Of a stretch of DNA of 64,000 nt, positions 27,121-36,148 are shown piece by piece (within the stretch, counting starts at the first letter, position 1; every line of letters begins with the position of its first letter). This stretch comes from Dyadobacter chenwenxiniae. Its GTDB lineage: Bacteria > Bacteroidota > Bacteroidia > Cytophagales > Spirosomataceae. The DNA lies in assembly GCF_022869785.1 (NCBI RefSeq), contig NZ_CP094997.1, positions 1,426,001 through 1,490,000 of the forward strand, read 5' to 3'. Below the pieces are notes generated by a model. That model searched no databases and was not told where the DNA came from. It saw only the letters and a list, made by a program, of their open reading frames with translations. A program made the position numbers and the translations under genes.

Positions 27121-27618
27121 ATGCTTTCAGAACCTAAAACAGAGCGCCGGGAAGAGCTGCATTATTTGTGCATCCGCAAAACTGTCCACATGCACAATAT
27201 CCCGGAAATTCTGCCCCCGCTCATCCCCGAAGTGAAGGAATGGATGCAGGAAAGGAACATTGAAGCGGCCGGGGTGGATTTCTTTTTATATAAATCAATG
27301 AATGAAAAAGGGGAGCTGGATTGCGAAGCGGGATTTCCGGTTGGTAAAGCTGTTGAAGGTGATGAGCGGGTTGCAGCAGGAAGTTTCCCTGCGGGACATT
27401 ACGCCAGCATTATTTATACCGGACATTTCAAAGACATGATGCAGGCCCATGTTGCCTTGGAAAAATGGATCAAAGAAAAAGGGTTTACCGAAAAGGCACG
27501 TCAGGAAAACGGCCGCACGGAATGGGGCGGGAGAACGGAATTTTATCTGGTAGACCCTGATTTTGAGCCTAATCCCGATAAATGGCAAACGGAAATCGTC
27601 TTTTTGCTGGAAGATTGA
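27121..27618 (+). CDS. GyrI-like small-molecule-binding domain protein
   Basis: A 165-residue stand-alone GyrI-like (AraC effector-binding, SHS2-type) protein. Recognised from the RKTVHMHNIPEILPPLIPEVKEW start, the VDFFLYKSM strand, the EAGFPVGKAV segment and the C-terminal EFYLVDPDFEPNP with IVFLLED. Such proteins bind hydrophobic or cationic small molecules and some are hydrolases of such compounds. ATG 27121 is chosen over a GTG at 27094. Not obviously in an operon. Confidence 0.8.
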   Translation: MLSEPKTERREELHYLCIRKTVHMHNIPEILPPLIPEVKEWMQERNIEAAGVDFFLYKSMNEKGELDCEAGFPVGKAVEGDERVAAGSFPAGHYASIIYTGHFKDMMQAHVALEKWIKEKGFTEKARQENGRTEWGGRTEFYLVDPDFEPNPDKWQTEIVFLLED

Positions 27619-27630
27619 TAAGAGTCCTCG

Positions 27631-28011
27631 CTATGCGACCAACGGCTTCATGATATGGAGAAGGCCTTCGAAACTGTCGGGTTTTGTGATGTAATCAGAA
27701 GCGCCCAGTTCTTTCACCGTGCGGATGGTTGACGGGCTTGAAGCGGTTGAATAAATAATGACCGGGATATTTTTTAAGCTGTTGTCGTTTTTGATCAGGG
27801 TCAGAAAGACTTCACCGTTCATTTTCGGCATATTCAGGTCAAGAAAGATAACGTCTGGCTCCAATTGCTTGCTGATCAGTCTTTTCAGCGCATCATTGGC
27901 ATCCAGGATCGCATCGAAAGAAACGTTATCAGAAAGCTGGTTTAACGCCGAGCGAAAAATGTCGTGGTCATCCTCATCGTCGTCAATCAGTAGTATATTT
28001 TTAAAAGCCAT
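27631..28011 (-). CDS. Single-domain response regulator (CheY/Rcp1-like)
   Basis: A 126-residue receiver domain with no output domain. The acidic pocket is IDDDEDD, the phospho-acceptor Asp is in VIFLDLNMPKMNGEVFL (near residue 57), the switch Thr/Ser is in IIYSTASS, and the conserved Lys is in YITKPDSF. The Asp-Glu-Asp-Asp pattern is like phytochrome- and hybrid-kinase-linked Rcp1 regulators. No histidine kinase gene adjoins it. It converges on the GyrI-like gene. Confidence 0.93.
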   Translation of the reverse strand: MAFKNILLIDDDEDDHDIFRSALNQLSDNVSFDAILDANDALKRLISKQLEPDVIFLDLNMPKMNGEVFLTLIKNDNSLKNIPVIIYSTASSPSTIRTVKELGASDYITKPDSFEGLLHIMKPLVA

Positions 28012-28130
28012 TTTATACGAAGGGGTGTTTGAAACAGAACAAGCCCGGAGTTAGATTCAATGCTATAAATTTATCTTCTTTTCGGGCGAAAACTCCACAG
28101 TTGTTCATAAAACCGCTTGATTTAATTAAA

Positions 28131-28165
28131 ATTTAAGGTTGATAAGTTGTCAACACGCCTTAAAT
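28131..28165. promoter_or_regulatory. Nested inverted repeat upstream of the catalase gene
   Basis: Outer arms ATTTAAGG / CCTTAAAT (8 bp, perfect, 19-nt spacer) enclose inner arms GTTGA / TCAAC. The element is 93 bp before the catalase ATG, in the divergent region shared with the response regulator gene. Possibly an operator. Confidence 0.35.
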
Positions 28166-28258
28166 GCGCTGATCGGGCGATTTCATGAAGTGGAACGCAT
28201 ATTTTACTGGTAGGCTAACTACGGTCCATAAGTGCCGCCACTAAAAATTATTCACTTT

Positions 28259-30448
28259 ATGAAAACGAATAAGCCATCGGACAACGAAGCTAAACAACCC
28301 GACAATGCAAAAATTCAAAACCTTGACCCGCACATCGCCGACGCTACTGGCGAGCTGTTAACTACAAATCACGGTCTTCGAATTAATGACGACCAAAATT
28401 CCCTTAAAGCCGGTGAGCGTGGAGCCACCTTACTGGAAGACTTTATCCTCAGAGAAAAAATAACCCATTTCGATCATGAGCGGATCCCTGAACGCATTGT
28501 TCATGCCCGGGGATCAGGTGCGCATGGTGTTTTCAAGGTTTATAAGCCAATGGGAGACGTCACAAAAGCCCAGTTTTTGAATGACACAAGCATTGAAACA
28601 CCTGTTTTTGTGAGATTTTCGACGGTTGCGGGATCAAGAGGATCTACGGATCTTGCGCGCGACGTGCGCGGATTTGCCGTCAAATTTTATACGCAGGAAG
28701 GGAATTTTGACCTGGTCGGTAACAATATGCCGGTGTTTTTTATTCAGGATTCGATCAAATTTCCGGATCTGATTCACGCTGTAAAGCCAGAACCAGATAA
28801 CGAAATGCCGCAAGCTGCTTCGGCGCATGATACTTTCTGGGACTTTATCTCGATTATGCCCGAATCGGCACATATGGTCATGTGGGCCATGAGCGATCGT
28901 GCGCTGCCGCGGAGCTATCGCATGATGGAGGGTTTTGGTGTGCATACGTTCCGCTTTGTGAATGCCGAAGGCGTTAGCAATTTTGTCAAATTCCACTGGA
29001 AACCGCTTTTAGGCGTGCACGCAGTGGCCTGGGACGAGGCACAGAAAATTTCCGGGAAAGATCCGGATTTTCACAGAAGGGATTTGTGGGACGCCATCGA
29101 GAACGGTGACTTCCCCGAATGGGAACTTGGCGTGCAGATCGTTCCTGAAGCAGACGAGTTCAAATATGAATTCGATTTGCTCGATCCAACGAAAATTATT
29201 CCCGAAGAGTTGGTTCCTGTACAGCGGATCGGGAAAATGACATTGAACCGCAACCCCGACAACTTTTTCGCCGAAACCGAGCAGGTGGCATTCCACGTCG
29301 GCCATATAGTTCCGGGAATTGATTTCACCAATGATCCTTTGTTGCAAGGCAGGCTGTTTTCCTACACCGATACACAGCTATTGCGCTTAGGAGGCCCTAA
29401 TTTTCACGAGATACCCATTAACCGTCCCATTGTGCCTGTGCACAATAACCAGCGCGACGGGCATATGCGCCAAACCATCAACAGGGGTAAAACGAGCTAT
29501 AATCCGAACACGCTGGGCAACGGTTATCCGTTGCAGGCCAAAGTTTCGGAAGGCGGGTTCAACACCTATCCTGAGCGCATTGACGCGCGGAAGGTACGGG
29601 CGCGAAGCAAAAGCTTTTTCGACCATTTTAGCCAGGCAAAGTTGTTTTTCAATAGCCAGTCCGATCCGGAGAAAAACCACATTGTGGACGCATTAAGCTT
29701 CGAGCTGGGTAAAGTAACTGTCCCGGCAATCCGCGAAAGAATGTTGGGTATACTGTCGTTGATCGACAAAGACCTTGCAGGGCAAGTCGCTTTTGCATTG
29801 CGGCTTCCGGTTCCAAAATCACTGGAACAGCCTATTAATCACAGCGTTCCGGCAGACGGCGATCCTGCTGATTTCGAGTCATACATTTTTGAAGGATCTT
29901 TGACTTCCTCGGAAGCACTGAGCATGGCAAACACTCCAAAAGACAGCATTAAGACGAGAAAAATCGCTTTTCTGGCTGCGGATGGGGTAGACGCGGCTTC
30001 ATTGCTAACGGTGAAGGCGGCTTTGGAGGGAGCAGGTGCAGTGGTAGAAATCCTTGCGCCGCGCCATAATTACATTGTTGCCGAAAATGACGAAAAGATT
30101 CCGGTAAGCCATAGCCTGCTCACGGCCGCATCCGTATTTTATGATGCAGTTTATGTTCCGGGCGGCACGAATAGTGTAGCAACCATTGAGGCTGATGCCG
30201 ACGCGATCCATTTTCTGAACGAGGCTTTCCGCCACTGCAAAGCCATTGCGGCACATACGGATGCTGTCCAGGTCTTGGAAGCGACCTATTTCGCCAAAAA
30301 AATGCCTGCCGACTTCTCAGACAAAAGCATTCTCGCAGAAGGTGTGATTGTGGGTACGGACACGGACGGTTTGGCCGATAAATTCATTTTGGCCATTGCG
30401 CAGCACAGATTCTGGGAGCGCGAAAAACCACGCAAAGTTCCGGCATAA
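28259..30448 (+). CDS. katE: Large-subunit (clade 2, HPII-type) catalase
   Basis: A 729-residue haem catalase that disproportionates hydrogen peroxide. The core has RIPERIVHARGSGAHG (catalytic His), FVRFSTVAGSRGSTDLARDVRGFAVKF, and the proximal-side haem Tyr in LFSYTDTQ. A flavodoxin/DJ-1-like C-terminal domain (from about residue 565, KIAFLAADGVDAASL) identifies the large-subunit clade. ATG 28259 is preferred to the earlier frame start at 28232. A strong terminator follows 24 bp after the stop. Likely cytoplasmic, as no signal peptide is seen. Confidence 0.95.
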   Translation: MKTNKPSDNEAKQPDNAKIQNLDPHIADATGELLTTNHGLRINDDQNSLKAGERGATLLEDFILREKITHFDHERIPERIVHARGSGAHGVFKVYKPMGDVTKAQFLNDTSIETPVFVRFSTVAGSRGSTDLARDVRGFAVKFYTQEGNFDLVGNNMPVFFIQDSIKFPDLIHAVKPEPDNEMPQAASAHDTFWDFISIMPESAHMVMWAMSDRALPRSYRMMEGFGVHTFRFVNAEGVSNFVKFHWKPLLGVHAVAWDEAQKISGKDPDFHRRDLWDAIENGDFPEWELGVQIVPEADEFKYEFDLLDPTKIIPEELVPVQRIGKMTLNRNPDNFFAETEQVAFHVGHIVPGIDFTNDPLLQGRLFSYTDTQLLRLGGPNFHEIPINRPIVPVHNNQRDGHMRQTINRGKTSYNPNTLGNGYPLQAKVSEGGFNTYPERIDARKVRARSKSFFDHFSQAKLFFNSQSDPEKNHIVDALSFELGKVTVPAIRERMLGILSLIDKDLAGQVAFALRLPVPKSLEQPINHSVPADGDPADFESYIFEGSLTSSEALSMANTPKDSIKTRKIAFLAADGVDAASLLTVKAALEGAGAVVEILAPRHNYIVAENDEKIPVSHSLLTAASVFYDAVYVPGGTNSVATIEADADAIHFLNEAFRHCKAIAAHTDAVQVLEATYFAKKMPADFSDKSILAEGVIVGTDTDGLADKFILAIAQHRFWEREKPRKVPA

Positions 30449-30472
30449 CCGGACGGTGCAAACGATAAAAAA

Positions 30473-30506
30473 CCCCGTACAGCTTCAAGTTGTACGGGGC
30501 TTTTTT
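30473..30506. terminator. Bidirectional terminator between catalase and ankyrin genes
   Basis: CCCCGTACA / TGTACGGGG form a 9-bp stem with a 9-nt loop. There is a T tract on the plus side and an A tract on the left, so it can end both convergent transcripts. Confidence 0.88.
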
Positions 30507-30518
30507 ATTGGGTTTGGT

Positions 30519-31004
30519 TTATGCCAGCAGCGTAACTGCTTCGTGGTTACCCTGCTGCAGGGCCAGGTCCTCGACGGAAAGCCCGCGATTGTCCAGGATG
30601 GTTTTATCGGCTCCCCGGGCCAGAAGCAGTTTTACCAGATCATTTCTACCGAACATCGCCGCGAACATCAATGCCGTTCCGCCATTGCCGTGCTGCATGT
30701 TCAGATCTGCGCCGTTGTCGATGAGCAGTTCCGCAATGTCCGGGTAACCCTTGAACGAAACACCCATTAAAGCGGTGTTGCCACCGAAGTCAAATGCATT
30801 GGCGTCAGCACCGGATTTCAGCAGCAGCTTTGCTGTCTCGAAGTGGTTGTTATAACATGCGATGATGAGCGGCGTGTATCCTTTTTCATCCTGAACATCA
30901 ATGTCAATTCCACGGCTGAGAATTTCCTGTATCACCGGGATGTTACCCAGGCGGGCTGCATGTATAAGGACCTGATCCAAATTTACACTTTCAATATTTC
31001 CCAT
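30519..31004 (-). CDS. Ankyrin-repeat protein
   Basis: A 161-residue protein made almost entirely of four to five ankyrin repeats (consensus pieces G-Y-T-P-L-I-I-A, GGNTALMGVS, GGTALMFAAMFG, each followed by L-L-L-x-x-G-A-D). No signal peptide. The gene follows the small gene at 31196-31005 with the ATG touching its TAA (TAAATG), so they form an operon. It lies convergent to the catalase gene; an ankyrin protein (AnkB) is known to support catalase KatB in Pseudomonas aeruginosa, so a similar partnership is possible here. Confidence 0.92.
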   Translation of the reverse strand: MGNIESVNLDQVLIHAARLGNIPVIQEILSRGIDIDVQDEKGYTPLIIACYNNHFETAKLLLKSGADANAFDFGGNTALMGVSFKGYPDIAELLIDNGADLNMQHGNGGTALMFAAMFGRNDLVKLLLARGADKTILDNRGLSVEDLALQQGNHEAVTLLA

Positions 31005-31196
31005 TTACGATGCGTTTGCTTCCAGTTTTTCTTCAATTTCTTCTTTCGTACCGCTTACAAAGTGTTTATCACCACTTTTCAGGATCAAAAGGCTGAACCT
31101 GAAATCCGCATCCGGGACGATTTCTTCAATATCCTCATTGCGGACTACAATTTCACTGGAATCATCTTTTAAAATAAAAGTTGCGTTATCCGCCAT
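31005..31196 (-). CDS. Small acidic protein, coupled to the ankyrin gene
   Basis: A 63-residue soluble acidic protein (starts MADNATFILKDDSSE). The pattern 'VVRNEDIEEIVPD ... SGDKHFV' is faintly like the small FlbD/SwrD-type beta fold, but too weak to assign a family. Its stop codon directly abuts the ankyrin ATG, which argues that it is a real gene. Function unknown. Confidence 0.7.
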   Translation of the reverse strand: MADNATFILKDDSSEIVVRNEDIEEIVPDADFRFSLLILKSGDKHFVSGTKEEIEEKLEANAS

Positions 31197-31276
31197 ATTC
31201 GCTTGTGTTTAAAATTTTCACGGTCTGAGGAAGAGGTCAAAAATTATGCCATTGGTTCTCAGTTTTGCACTGGCCA

Positions 31277-33682
31277 CTAATTGTTCCCCTCGCCGCCTTT
31301 CTTGTCATCATTGCTGATCCGTTTTTTCTGGCGCGGGCCGCTGTTCATTTTTCCGAATTCATATTTCAAATTGATGCGCCAGCCCCGGCGATACATAGCC
31401 ACATCTTGAGTTTGAACAAAATTAGGCCCTACGAAGTCATTTCGCCATTTAATCCTCCTGTTAAAGGGATTGTCGTAACCTAACCCGATGGTGCCCTTCT
31501 TTTTGAGCACTTCCTTTTGCAAAACCATATTATAAAAACCAAATGCGCCATATTTTCCTTGCAGATTAACGCGTGCAGAATTATAAAAACCGAAAAGCTG
31601 TGCCTTGATTCCCTTGCCAAAATCGATACTCGAGTTCAGGTTGATCCGATACATCCAGTCTGCGTTACGGGTTTTAAGCTCTTCACTCTCCAGAACATTG
31701 TAAAACACATTTACTGAGCCGTTTACGCTCCATTGTTTGATAATCTTAGTGTTCGCGCTTAGATTCAGGCCATAAGCCGAATTTTGTGCAACATTCTGGA
31801 AGGTTTGGGTCAACACGCCGCTTGTATCCACAGTGTTAATGCCTTCAATGGCGTTGTTTGTCTGGCGCAAAAAGAATGATGCGTTAAAGCTGGTTTGTTT
31901 AACAGAGACACTGTAATTTGCTTCAATAGAATGAGTTAACTCCGGTTTGAGATAAGGATTTCCGCCGTACTGGTTTTTGGAATCAGCTTGATTCACGTAT
32001 GGGTTCAGATAAAAAAACTGCGGCCGCTGGATGCGTTGCGTATAACTCAGTCGAAGCTGCTGATCTTTTTTAATGCTGCGGGACAAGCTAACGCTGGGAA
32101 TCAAATTTCCATAATTGTTTGAAAATGAAGCGGTCCCGTTCAGGAAATCGGCTTGAATGAATGTATGTTCGTAACGTGCACCCAGGTTGATACCCCATCG
32201 TTTTTCAGGTGTTCTGGTGTAAACTACATAGGCCGACGTTACTTGCTGGGCATAGTCGAAGATATTGGCCAGCTCGGGCAGATCCCTGAAATCTGTTGAA
32301 CCGTCCAAGGCGCTGGAAATCCGGTAATCGCTCAGGATCTGGCGGAAAATCGTTTTTGAACCCACTTCGAGCGTGCTGATACTGTCAAGCGGGTTGGTAA
32401 AATCCAGTTGAATGGTTCCTTCCTTGTTGTTGCTGATATTATAGCTTTTCTCGCGATAATAAACCGTGCTTTCGCGGTTGCGCAGATTGGACCAGTAATT
32501 GCTGTCCTCGCCTTCAAACGAGTACATCATCAGCAGTGCTATTTCCTTTTTGGGTTTTTTGAACAAACGCGTATAATCCAGGTTCACCGTCGCGCCAGCC
32601 CAATCGTAAGTGCGGCTCATATCCCGCTGAAAATATTGACGGACGGTTCCCAGGCTGCTTTCTGTAAACTCAATGTCGAAATTGTTGGTATTAATGCCGT
32701 TATAATAATTGAATCCGGCGCCGATCCTGTTCAGCGAATCCACATCCCAATCCACATTGATGGTCCCGTAAAAATTCTTCCCTTTCCCGGTGATCCCTTG
32801 CGGCTGATCCTGGTTGGTAAGCGTGTCGCCATTCGTGAAAGAACGGCCCAGTTGCATGACGCGCTTATTTTTCCAATCATTGAAACCGCCGTTTGCAGAC
32901 ACATTGATGGCTTTCATCCGGTGATTAATGGTTGCATTTTGCCAGTTATTCCACTGGCCCAGGTTCGGGCTAACCGAGCCGCTTGTGCCGCGAAGCGTAT
33001 TTTTCTTGGTAATGATATTAATGATCCCAGCCGTACCTTCCGCATCGTATTTGGCTGATGGCGAGGTGATAACCTCCACTTGCTTAATAATGTCCGCCGG
33101 AATCTGCTTCAACGCGTCCGAAATGCTGCGCGCCACAATGCTCGAAGGCTTGTTATTAATCAGGACCTTAATGTTGGAACTGCCGCGCAACTGAACATTG
33201 CCTTCAATGTCCACCGACACAGAAGGGATTTTTTTAAGCACATCCGTCGCATCGCCACCTTTAATACTTATGTCCTTTTCTGCATTATAAATCATCCGGT
33301 CAGCCTTTTCTTCGAACAAAGCTTTTTGCTCCGTAACAGTCACTTCACTCAGGTTCCGGACAGTCGGGGCCAATTTAATTATGCCCGTTTCAATGTCCTC
33401 GTCGTTTGCCGTGATTTTTTCAACCGTTTTGGAAACATACCCCATTAACGAAGCCTGAATCGCGTATTCGCCTTTTTCCACTTTGGAAAAAACAAATCGC
33501 CCCTTAGAATCGGAATTAACACCCTGAATGATCTTGCCATTTTTCAGGAGGGCAACGGTCGCAAATTCAATCGGTTTGGCAGCAGCCGAATCCAATAATA
33601 GTCCTGAAATCTTGATTTGCTGGGCGAAGGCGAAGCAAATGGTCGCTGTCAGCGCAGCGATCGTACATAAAAATTTTCTCAT
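31277..33682 (-). CDS. TonB-receptor-like outer-membrane beta-barrel protein
   Basis: An 801-residue outer-membrane protein. Signal peptide MRKFLCTIAALTATICFAFAQ, then a carboxypeptidase-regulatory-like beta domain (about 22-110), a TonB plug domain (about 115-235, GSSNIKVLINNKPSS), and a beta-barrel of the OMP_b-brl_3 type to the end. ATG 33682 is used; the in-frame upstream extension to 33712 lacks a signal-like start. It lacks the SusC signature and has no SusD neighbour, so it is not a SusCD pair. A relic of a related barrel lies just upstream. Substrate unknown. Confidence 0.93.
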   Translation of the reverse strand: MRKFLCTIAALTATICFAFAQQIKISGLLLDSAAAKPIEFATVALLKNGKIIQGVNSDSKGRFVFSKVEKGEYAIQASLMGYVSKTVEKITANDEDIETGIIKLAPTVRNLSEVTVTEQKALFEEKADRMIYNAEKDISIKGGDATDVLKKIPSVSVDIEGNVQLRGSSNIKVLINNKPSSIVARSISDALKQIPADIIKQVEVITSPSAKYDAEGTAGIINIITKKNTLRGTSGSVSPNLGQWNNWQNATINHRMKAINVSANGGFNDWKNKRVMQLGRSFTNGDTLTNQDQPQGITGKGKNFYGTINVDWDVDSLNRIGAGFNYYNGINTNNFDIEFTESSLGTVRQYFQRDMSRTYDWAGATVNLDYTRLFKKPKKEIALLMMYSFEGEDSNYWSNLRNRESTVYYREKSYNISNNKEGTIQLDFTNPLDSISTLEVGSKTIFRQILSDYRISSALDGSTDFRDLPELANIFDYAQQVTSAYVVYTRTPEKRWGINLGARYEHTFIQADFLNGTASFSNNYGNLIPSVSLSRSIKKDQQLRLSYTQRIQRPQFFYLNPYVNQADSKNQYGGNPYLKPELTHSIEANYSVSVKQTSFNASFFLRQTNNAIEGINTVDTSGVLTQTFQNVAQNSAYGLNLSANTKIIKQWSVNGSVNVFYNVLESEELKTRNADWMYRINLNSSIDFGKGIKAQLFGFYNSARVNLQGKYGAFGFYNMVLQKEVLKKKGTIGLGYDNPFNRRIKWRNDFVGPNFVQTQDVAMYRRGWRINLKYEFGKMNSGPRQKKRISNDDKKGGEGNN

Positions 33683-33769
33683 GGCGCAGGGGTTTGTCTC
33701 GTCGTATCGCAATGACGAGCCAACCGGGAAAACGTTGCAGATCCGTTCGACTTTTTCTGCAATAGTTAT

Positions 33770-33985
33770 TCATTCCACATCAATAGCCCATGCGCCCTTC
33801 TTCCACGCTCGTCTTGCTTTTTTTATGTTAAAGTCTGCTCTGCCAAAATTATAGGTCAATGTTAATGCCACACGGCGCGTTTTATATCGATGGGTGGAAC
33901 TGGTTGTCCATGATTGATTTTTCACGGAAAATGAAGCGGTATGGTGCGTGTAAAAGATGTCATATACATTGAGTTTGATCGGAGC
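33770..33985 (-). pseudogene. Relic 3' end of an outer-membrane beta-barrel gene
   Basis: About 70 codons, open to a stop at 33770, read like the last strands of an OMP_b-brl_3 barrel: L-N-V-Y-D-I-F-Y-T, then RRVALTLTYNFGRADFN and a basic tail. There is no upstream part: the homologous reading ends at the XRE gene's stop codon region (33990). It appears to be a leftover of a truncated or replaced receptor gene next to the intact receptor at 31277-33682. Confidence 0.7.
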
Positions 33986-33989
33986 AATG

Positions 33990-34319
33990 TTATTTGTTGC
34001 GCCGTTCCTCTGCCAATTGCTTGTAGACATCGCCGAGTTCGAGCTTTAATTCCTGAATTTCCTTATCCTTTTTCTGCAATTCACTTTCGGGAATCAAATT
34101 TGACATGTACATCACTTCATCGGCATGCCCAATATATCCAAAAATCCAGTTGGGATGGATATCAAATTCCTTAATTAGAATGCCAAACGCCTCACCCGAC
34201 AAAGTTTGTTCGCCCGACATCACCTTGCTCATTTTTGCACCCGAGAGTTTTAAAAGCTGCGCCGCAGATTTCTGATTCAAATTTTTCGCTTTAAGAACCG
34301 CAATAATTCTTTCTGTCAT
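33990..34319 (-). CDS. XRE/Cro-like helix-turn-helix protein with coiled-coil tail
   Basis: A 109-residue DNA-binding protein. A lambda-repressor-like HTH spans about residues 1-60 (MTERIIAVLKAKNLNQKSAAQLLKLSGAK with the recognition helix after it). The C-terminal 30-40 residues are a charged coiled coil (ESELQKKDKEIQELKLELGDVYKQ). ATG 34319 is chosen; upstream in-frame codons reach into the repeat region. Its 3' end touches the relic barrel gene, so it may have inserted there. Target unknown. Confidence 0.8.
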   Translation of the reverse strand: MTERIIAVLKAKNLNQKSAAQLLKLSGAKMSKVMSGEQTLSGEAFGILIKEFDIHPNWIFGYIGHADEVMYMSNLIPESELQKKDKEIQELKLELGDVYKQLAEERRNK

Positions 34320-34390
34320 CTGGCTAAAAGTAATATCTAAAAATTGACTATTGGAAATTAAATTGATTATTGTGTTTGAGCATTCGAACA

Positions 34391-34593
34391 AATCCCGGAG
34401 GGATGGAACATCATGCAGGCCGTTCCATCCCTCTGGGATTACTTTTTGTTACGATCCTATTTTTGCTACCGATATTCCATCCCTCCGGGATTTACATTGT
34501 TTACGGTCATGTTTTGCTACCGACATTCCATCCCTCCAGGATTACATTGTTTACGATCCTATTTTTGCCGCCGTATTAGATCCCTTCGGGATT
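34391..34593. repeat. Array of palindromic ~51-bp repeats (REP-like)
   Basis: Five copies of an 18-bp core, TTCCATCCCTCCGGGATT: one inverted copy at 34391-34408, then direct copies at 34423-34440 (one change), 34475-34492 (exact), 34526-34543 (one change) and 34576-34593 (degenerate). Direct copies are spaced 50-52 bp apart, and the spacer is also conserved (ACGATCCTATTTTTGC and close variants). The core itself is near-palindromic (ATCCC/GGGAT) and could form hairpins. No coding, although frames stay open by chance. Confidence 0.85.
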
Positions 34594-34760
34594 TGTTGGC
34601 TTCATTCATTTTTAACCGTGGCGGCAGCGGACATTTATTGCTTTGAGATCTGTGGATAATCCATTCTTCTAAAACCAACCTCATTATAAAATTCCCTACC
34701 AAAGCTTTAATCAACAATGGGAATGTGTTTCCTTTAACGCGTCATTAATTATTTATAAAA

Positions 34761-35909
34761 ATGAAAATTAGAAGTTATGAGCTTTTTCAGGTTCCACCCA
34801 GATGGTTATTTCTCAAAATAGAAACGGATGAAGGCATTATTGGCTGGGGTGAGCCGGTGATTGAAGGGAAAGCCGCAACGGTAAAAGCAGCAGTGATTGA
34901 GTTGATGGATACGCTGATCGGGAAAGACCCGATGGACATTGAAGGGCACTGGAACACCATGTACAGGGGTGGTTTTTACCGCGGAGGACCTATATTGATG
35001 AGCGCTATCGCGGGCATCGATCAGGCGCTTTGGGACATTAAAGGAAAGTTTTATAATGCGCCTGTTTATCAGCTTCTTGGTGGAAAGTGCAGGGATAAGA
35101 TAAAGGTCTATTCATGGATAGGAGGCGATAGGCCTTCGGATGTGGCGATCGCGGCGAAGCTGTCACTCGACAGCGGCTTCAAGGCCATTAAAATGAATGC
35201 AACCGACGAAATGCAATACATTGATTCTTACGAAAAGATCGACCTTGTTTTGCTTCGGGTTGCATCTATCCGCGAGGCGGTGGGTTATGCTTTGGATATT
35301 GGTGTCGATTTCCATGGTCGCCTGCATAAGCCTATGGCGAAGGTTCTTGCGAAGGAATTGGAGCAGTTCAGGCCAATGTTTATCGAGGAACCCGTGCTTC
35401 CTGAGAACAACGAGGCGCTTCGCGAGATCGCGAACCATACATGCATTCCGATCGCTACGGGCGAAAGAATGTTCAGCCGCTGGCAGTTCAAGGAGTTGCT
35501 GACGCAGGGATACGCAGACATTATCCAGCCGGATTTATCGCACGCCGGAGGAATTACCGAGTGCAAAAAGATCCTTTCGATGGCCGAGGCTTTTGATGTT
35601 GCCGCCGCGCCACATTGCCCGCTCGGCCCCATTGCGCTGGCCGCATGCCTGCAAGTAGACGCAACTTGCCACAATGCGTTTATACAGGAACAGAGTCTTG
35701 GCATTCATTATAATCAGGGAAATGATCTGATGGATTATCTGGAAGACAAAACGGTGTTCACTTACGAAAATGGCTTCGTGAACATTCCATCCGGCCCCGG
35801 CCTGGGCATTGAAATCAACGAAGAACAAGTGCGGAGAATGGCCGAAGTGGGGCACAACTGGAAAAATCCGCTTTGGAAACATGAGGATGGAAGCGCAGCG
35901 GAATGGTGA
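34761..35909 (+). CDS. dgoD: Galactonate dehydratase-like enolase-superfamily enzyme
   Basis: A 382-residue mandelate racemase/muconate lactonizing enzyme. It matches D-galactonate dehydratase, which converts D-galactonate to 2-keto-3-deoxygalactonate in the De Ley-Doudoroff pathway. Metal ligands and catalytic residues are in VDFHGR (Asp, His), FIEEPVLPE, TGERMF and AAPHCPLGP (His). The start MKIRSYELFQVPPRWLFLKIETDEG is full length. No kinase or aldolase genes of the pathway are next to it, so the specificity remains provisional. Preceded by the repeat array; monocistronic. Confidence 0.88.
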   Translation: MKIRSYELFQVPPRWLFLKIETDEGIIGWGEPVIEGKAATVKAAVIELMDTLIGKDPMDIEGHWNTMYRGGFYRGGPILMSAIAGIDQALWDIKGKFYNAPVYQLLGGKCRDKIKVYSWIGGDRPSDVAIAAKLSLDSGFKAIKMNATDEMQYIDSYEKIDLVLLRVASIREAVGYALDIGVDFHGRLHKPMAKVLAKELEQFRPMFIEEPVLPENNEALREIANHTCIPIATGERMFSRWQFKELLTQGYADIIQPDLSHAGGITECKKILSMAEAFDVAAAPHCPLGPIALAACLQVDATCHNAFIQEQSLGIHYNQGNDLMDYLEDKTVFTYENGFVNIPSGPGLGIEINEEQVRRMAEVGHNWKNPLWKHEDGSAAEW

Positions 35910-36148
35910 TAAACTATTTGATTTATCTGCTTCTACCGGTTTTAAAATTTGCAACCACTGCTAATGAGATAGGGAAATTCACAAATGAATAGTCGGGGAT
36001 GTTTCGCTTCAAAACCTTTAAAAAAGTGAAACTAGCCGGTTATTCATCGGATTATTGTAAATGTGCGAAGGTGCGGAATATTACACACGTATTTTAATAC
36101 CGTGTTGATTCAGCAGCTAAACACATTCAACAATTCCATTTTCCATCC

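Noticed and set aside
31005..31196. FlbD/SwrD flagellar-type protein
   Set aside because: The similarity is only a short pattern, and there are no flagellar genes; left as unknown.
32408..33058. 216-codon plus-strand ORF opposite the outer-membrane receptor
   Set aside because: The minus-strand receptor is well supported; the antisense protein has no recognisable domain.
34391..34593. CRISPR array
   Set aside because: The sequences between the repeats are themselves conserved, one repeat is inverted, and no cas gene is in the window.
34351..34659. Three overlapping plus-strand ORFs with peptides such as HPSGIT repeated
   Set aside because: They are chance translations of the tandem palindromic repeat in three frames; no frame is preferred and no start signal is present.
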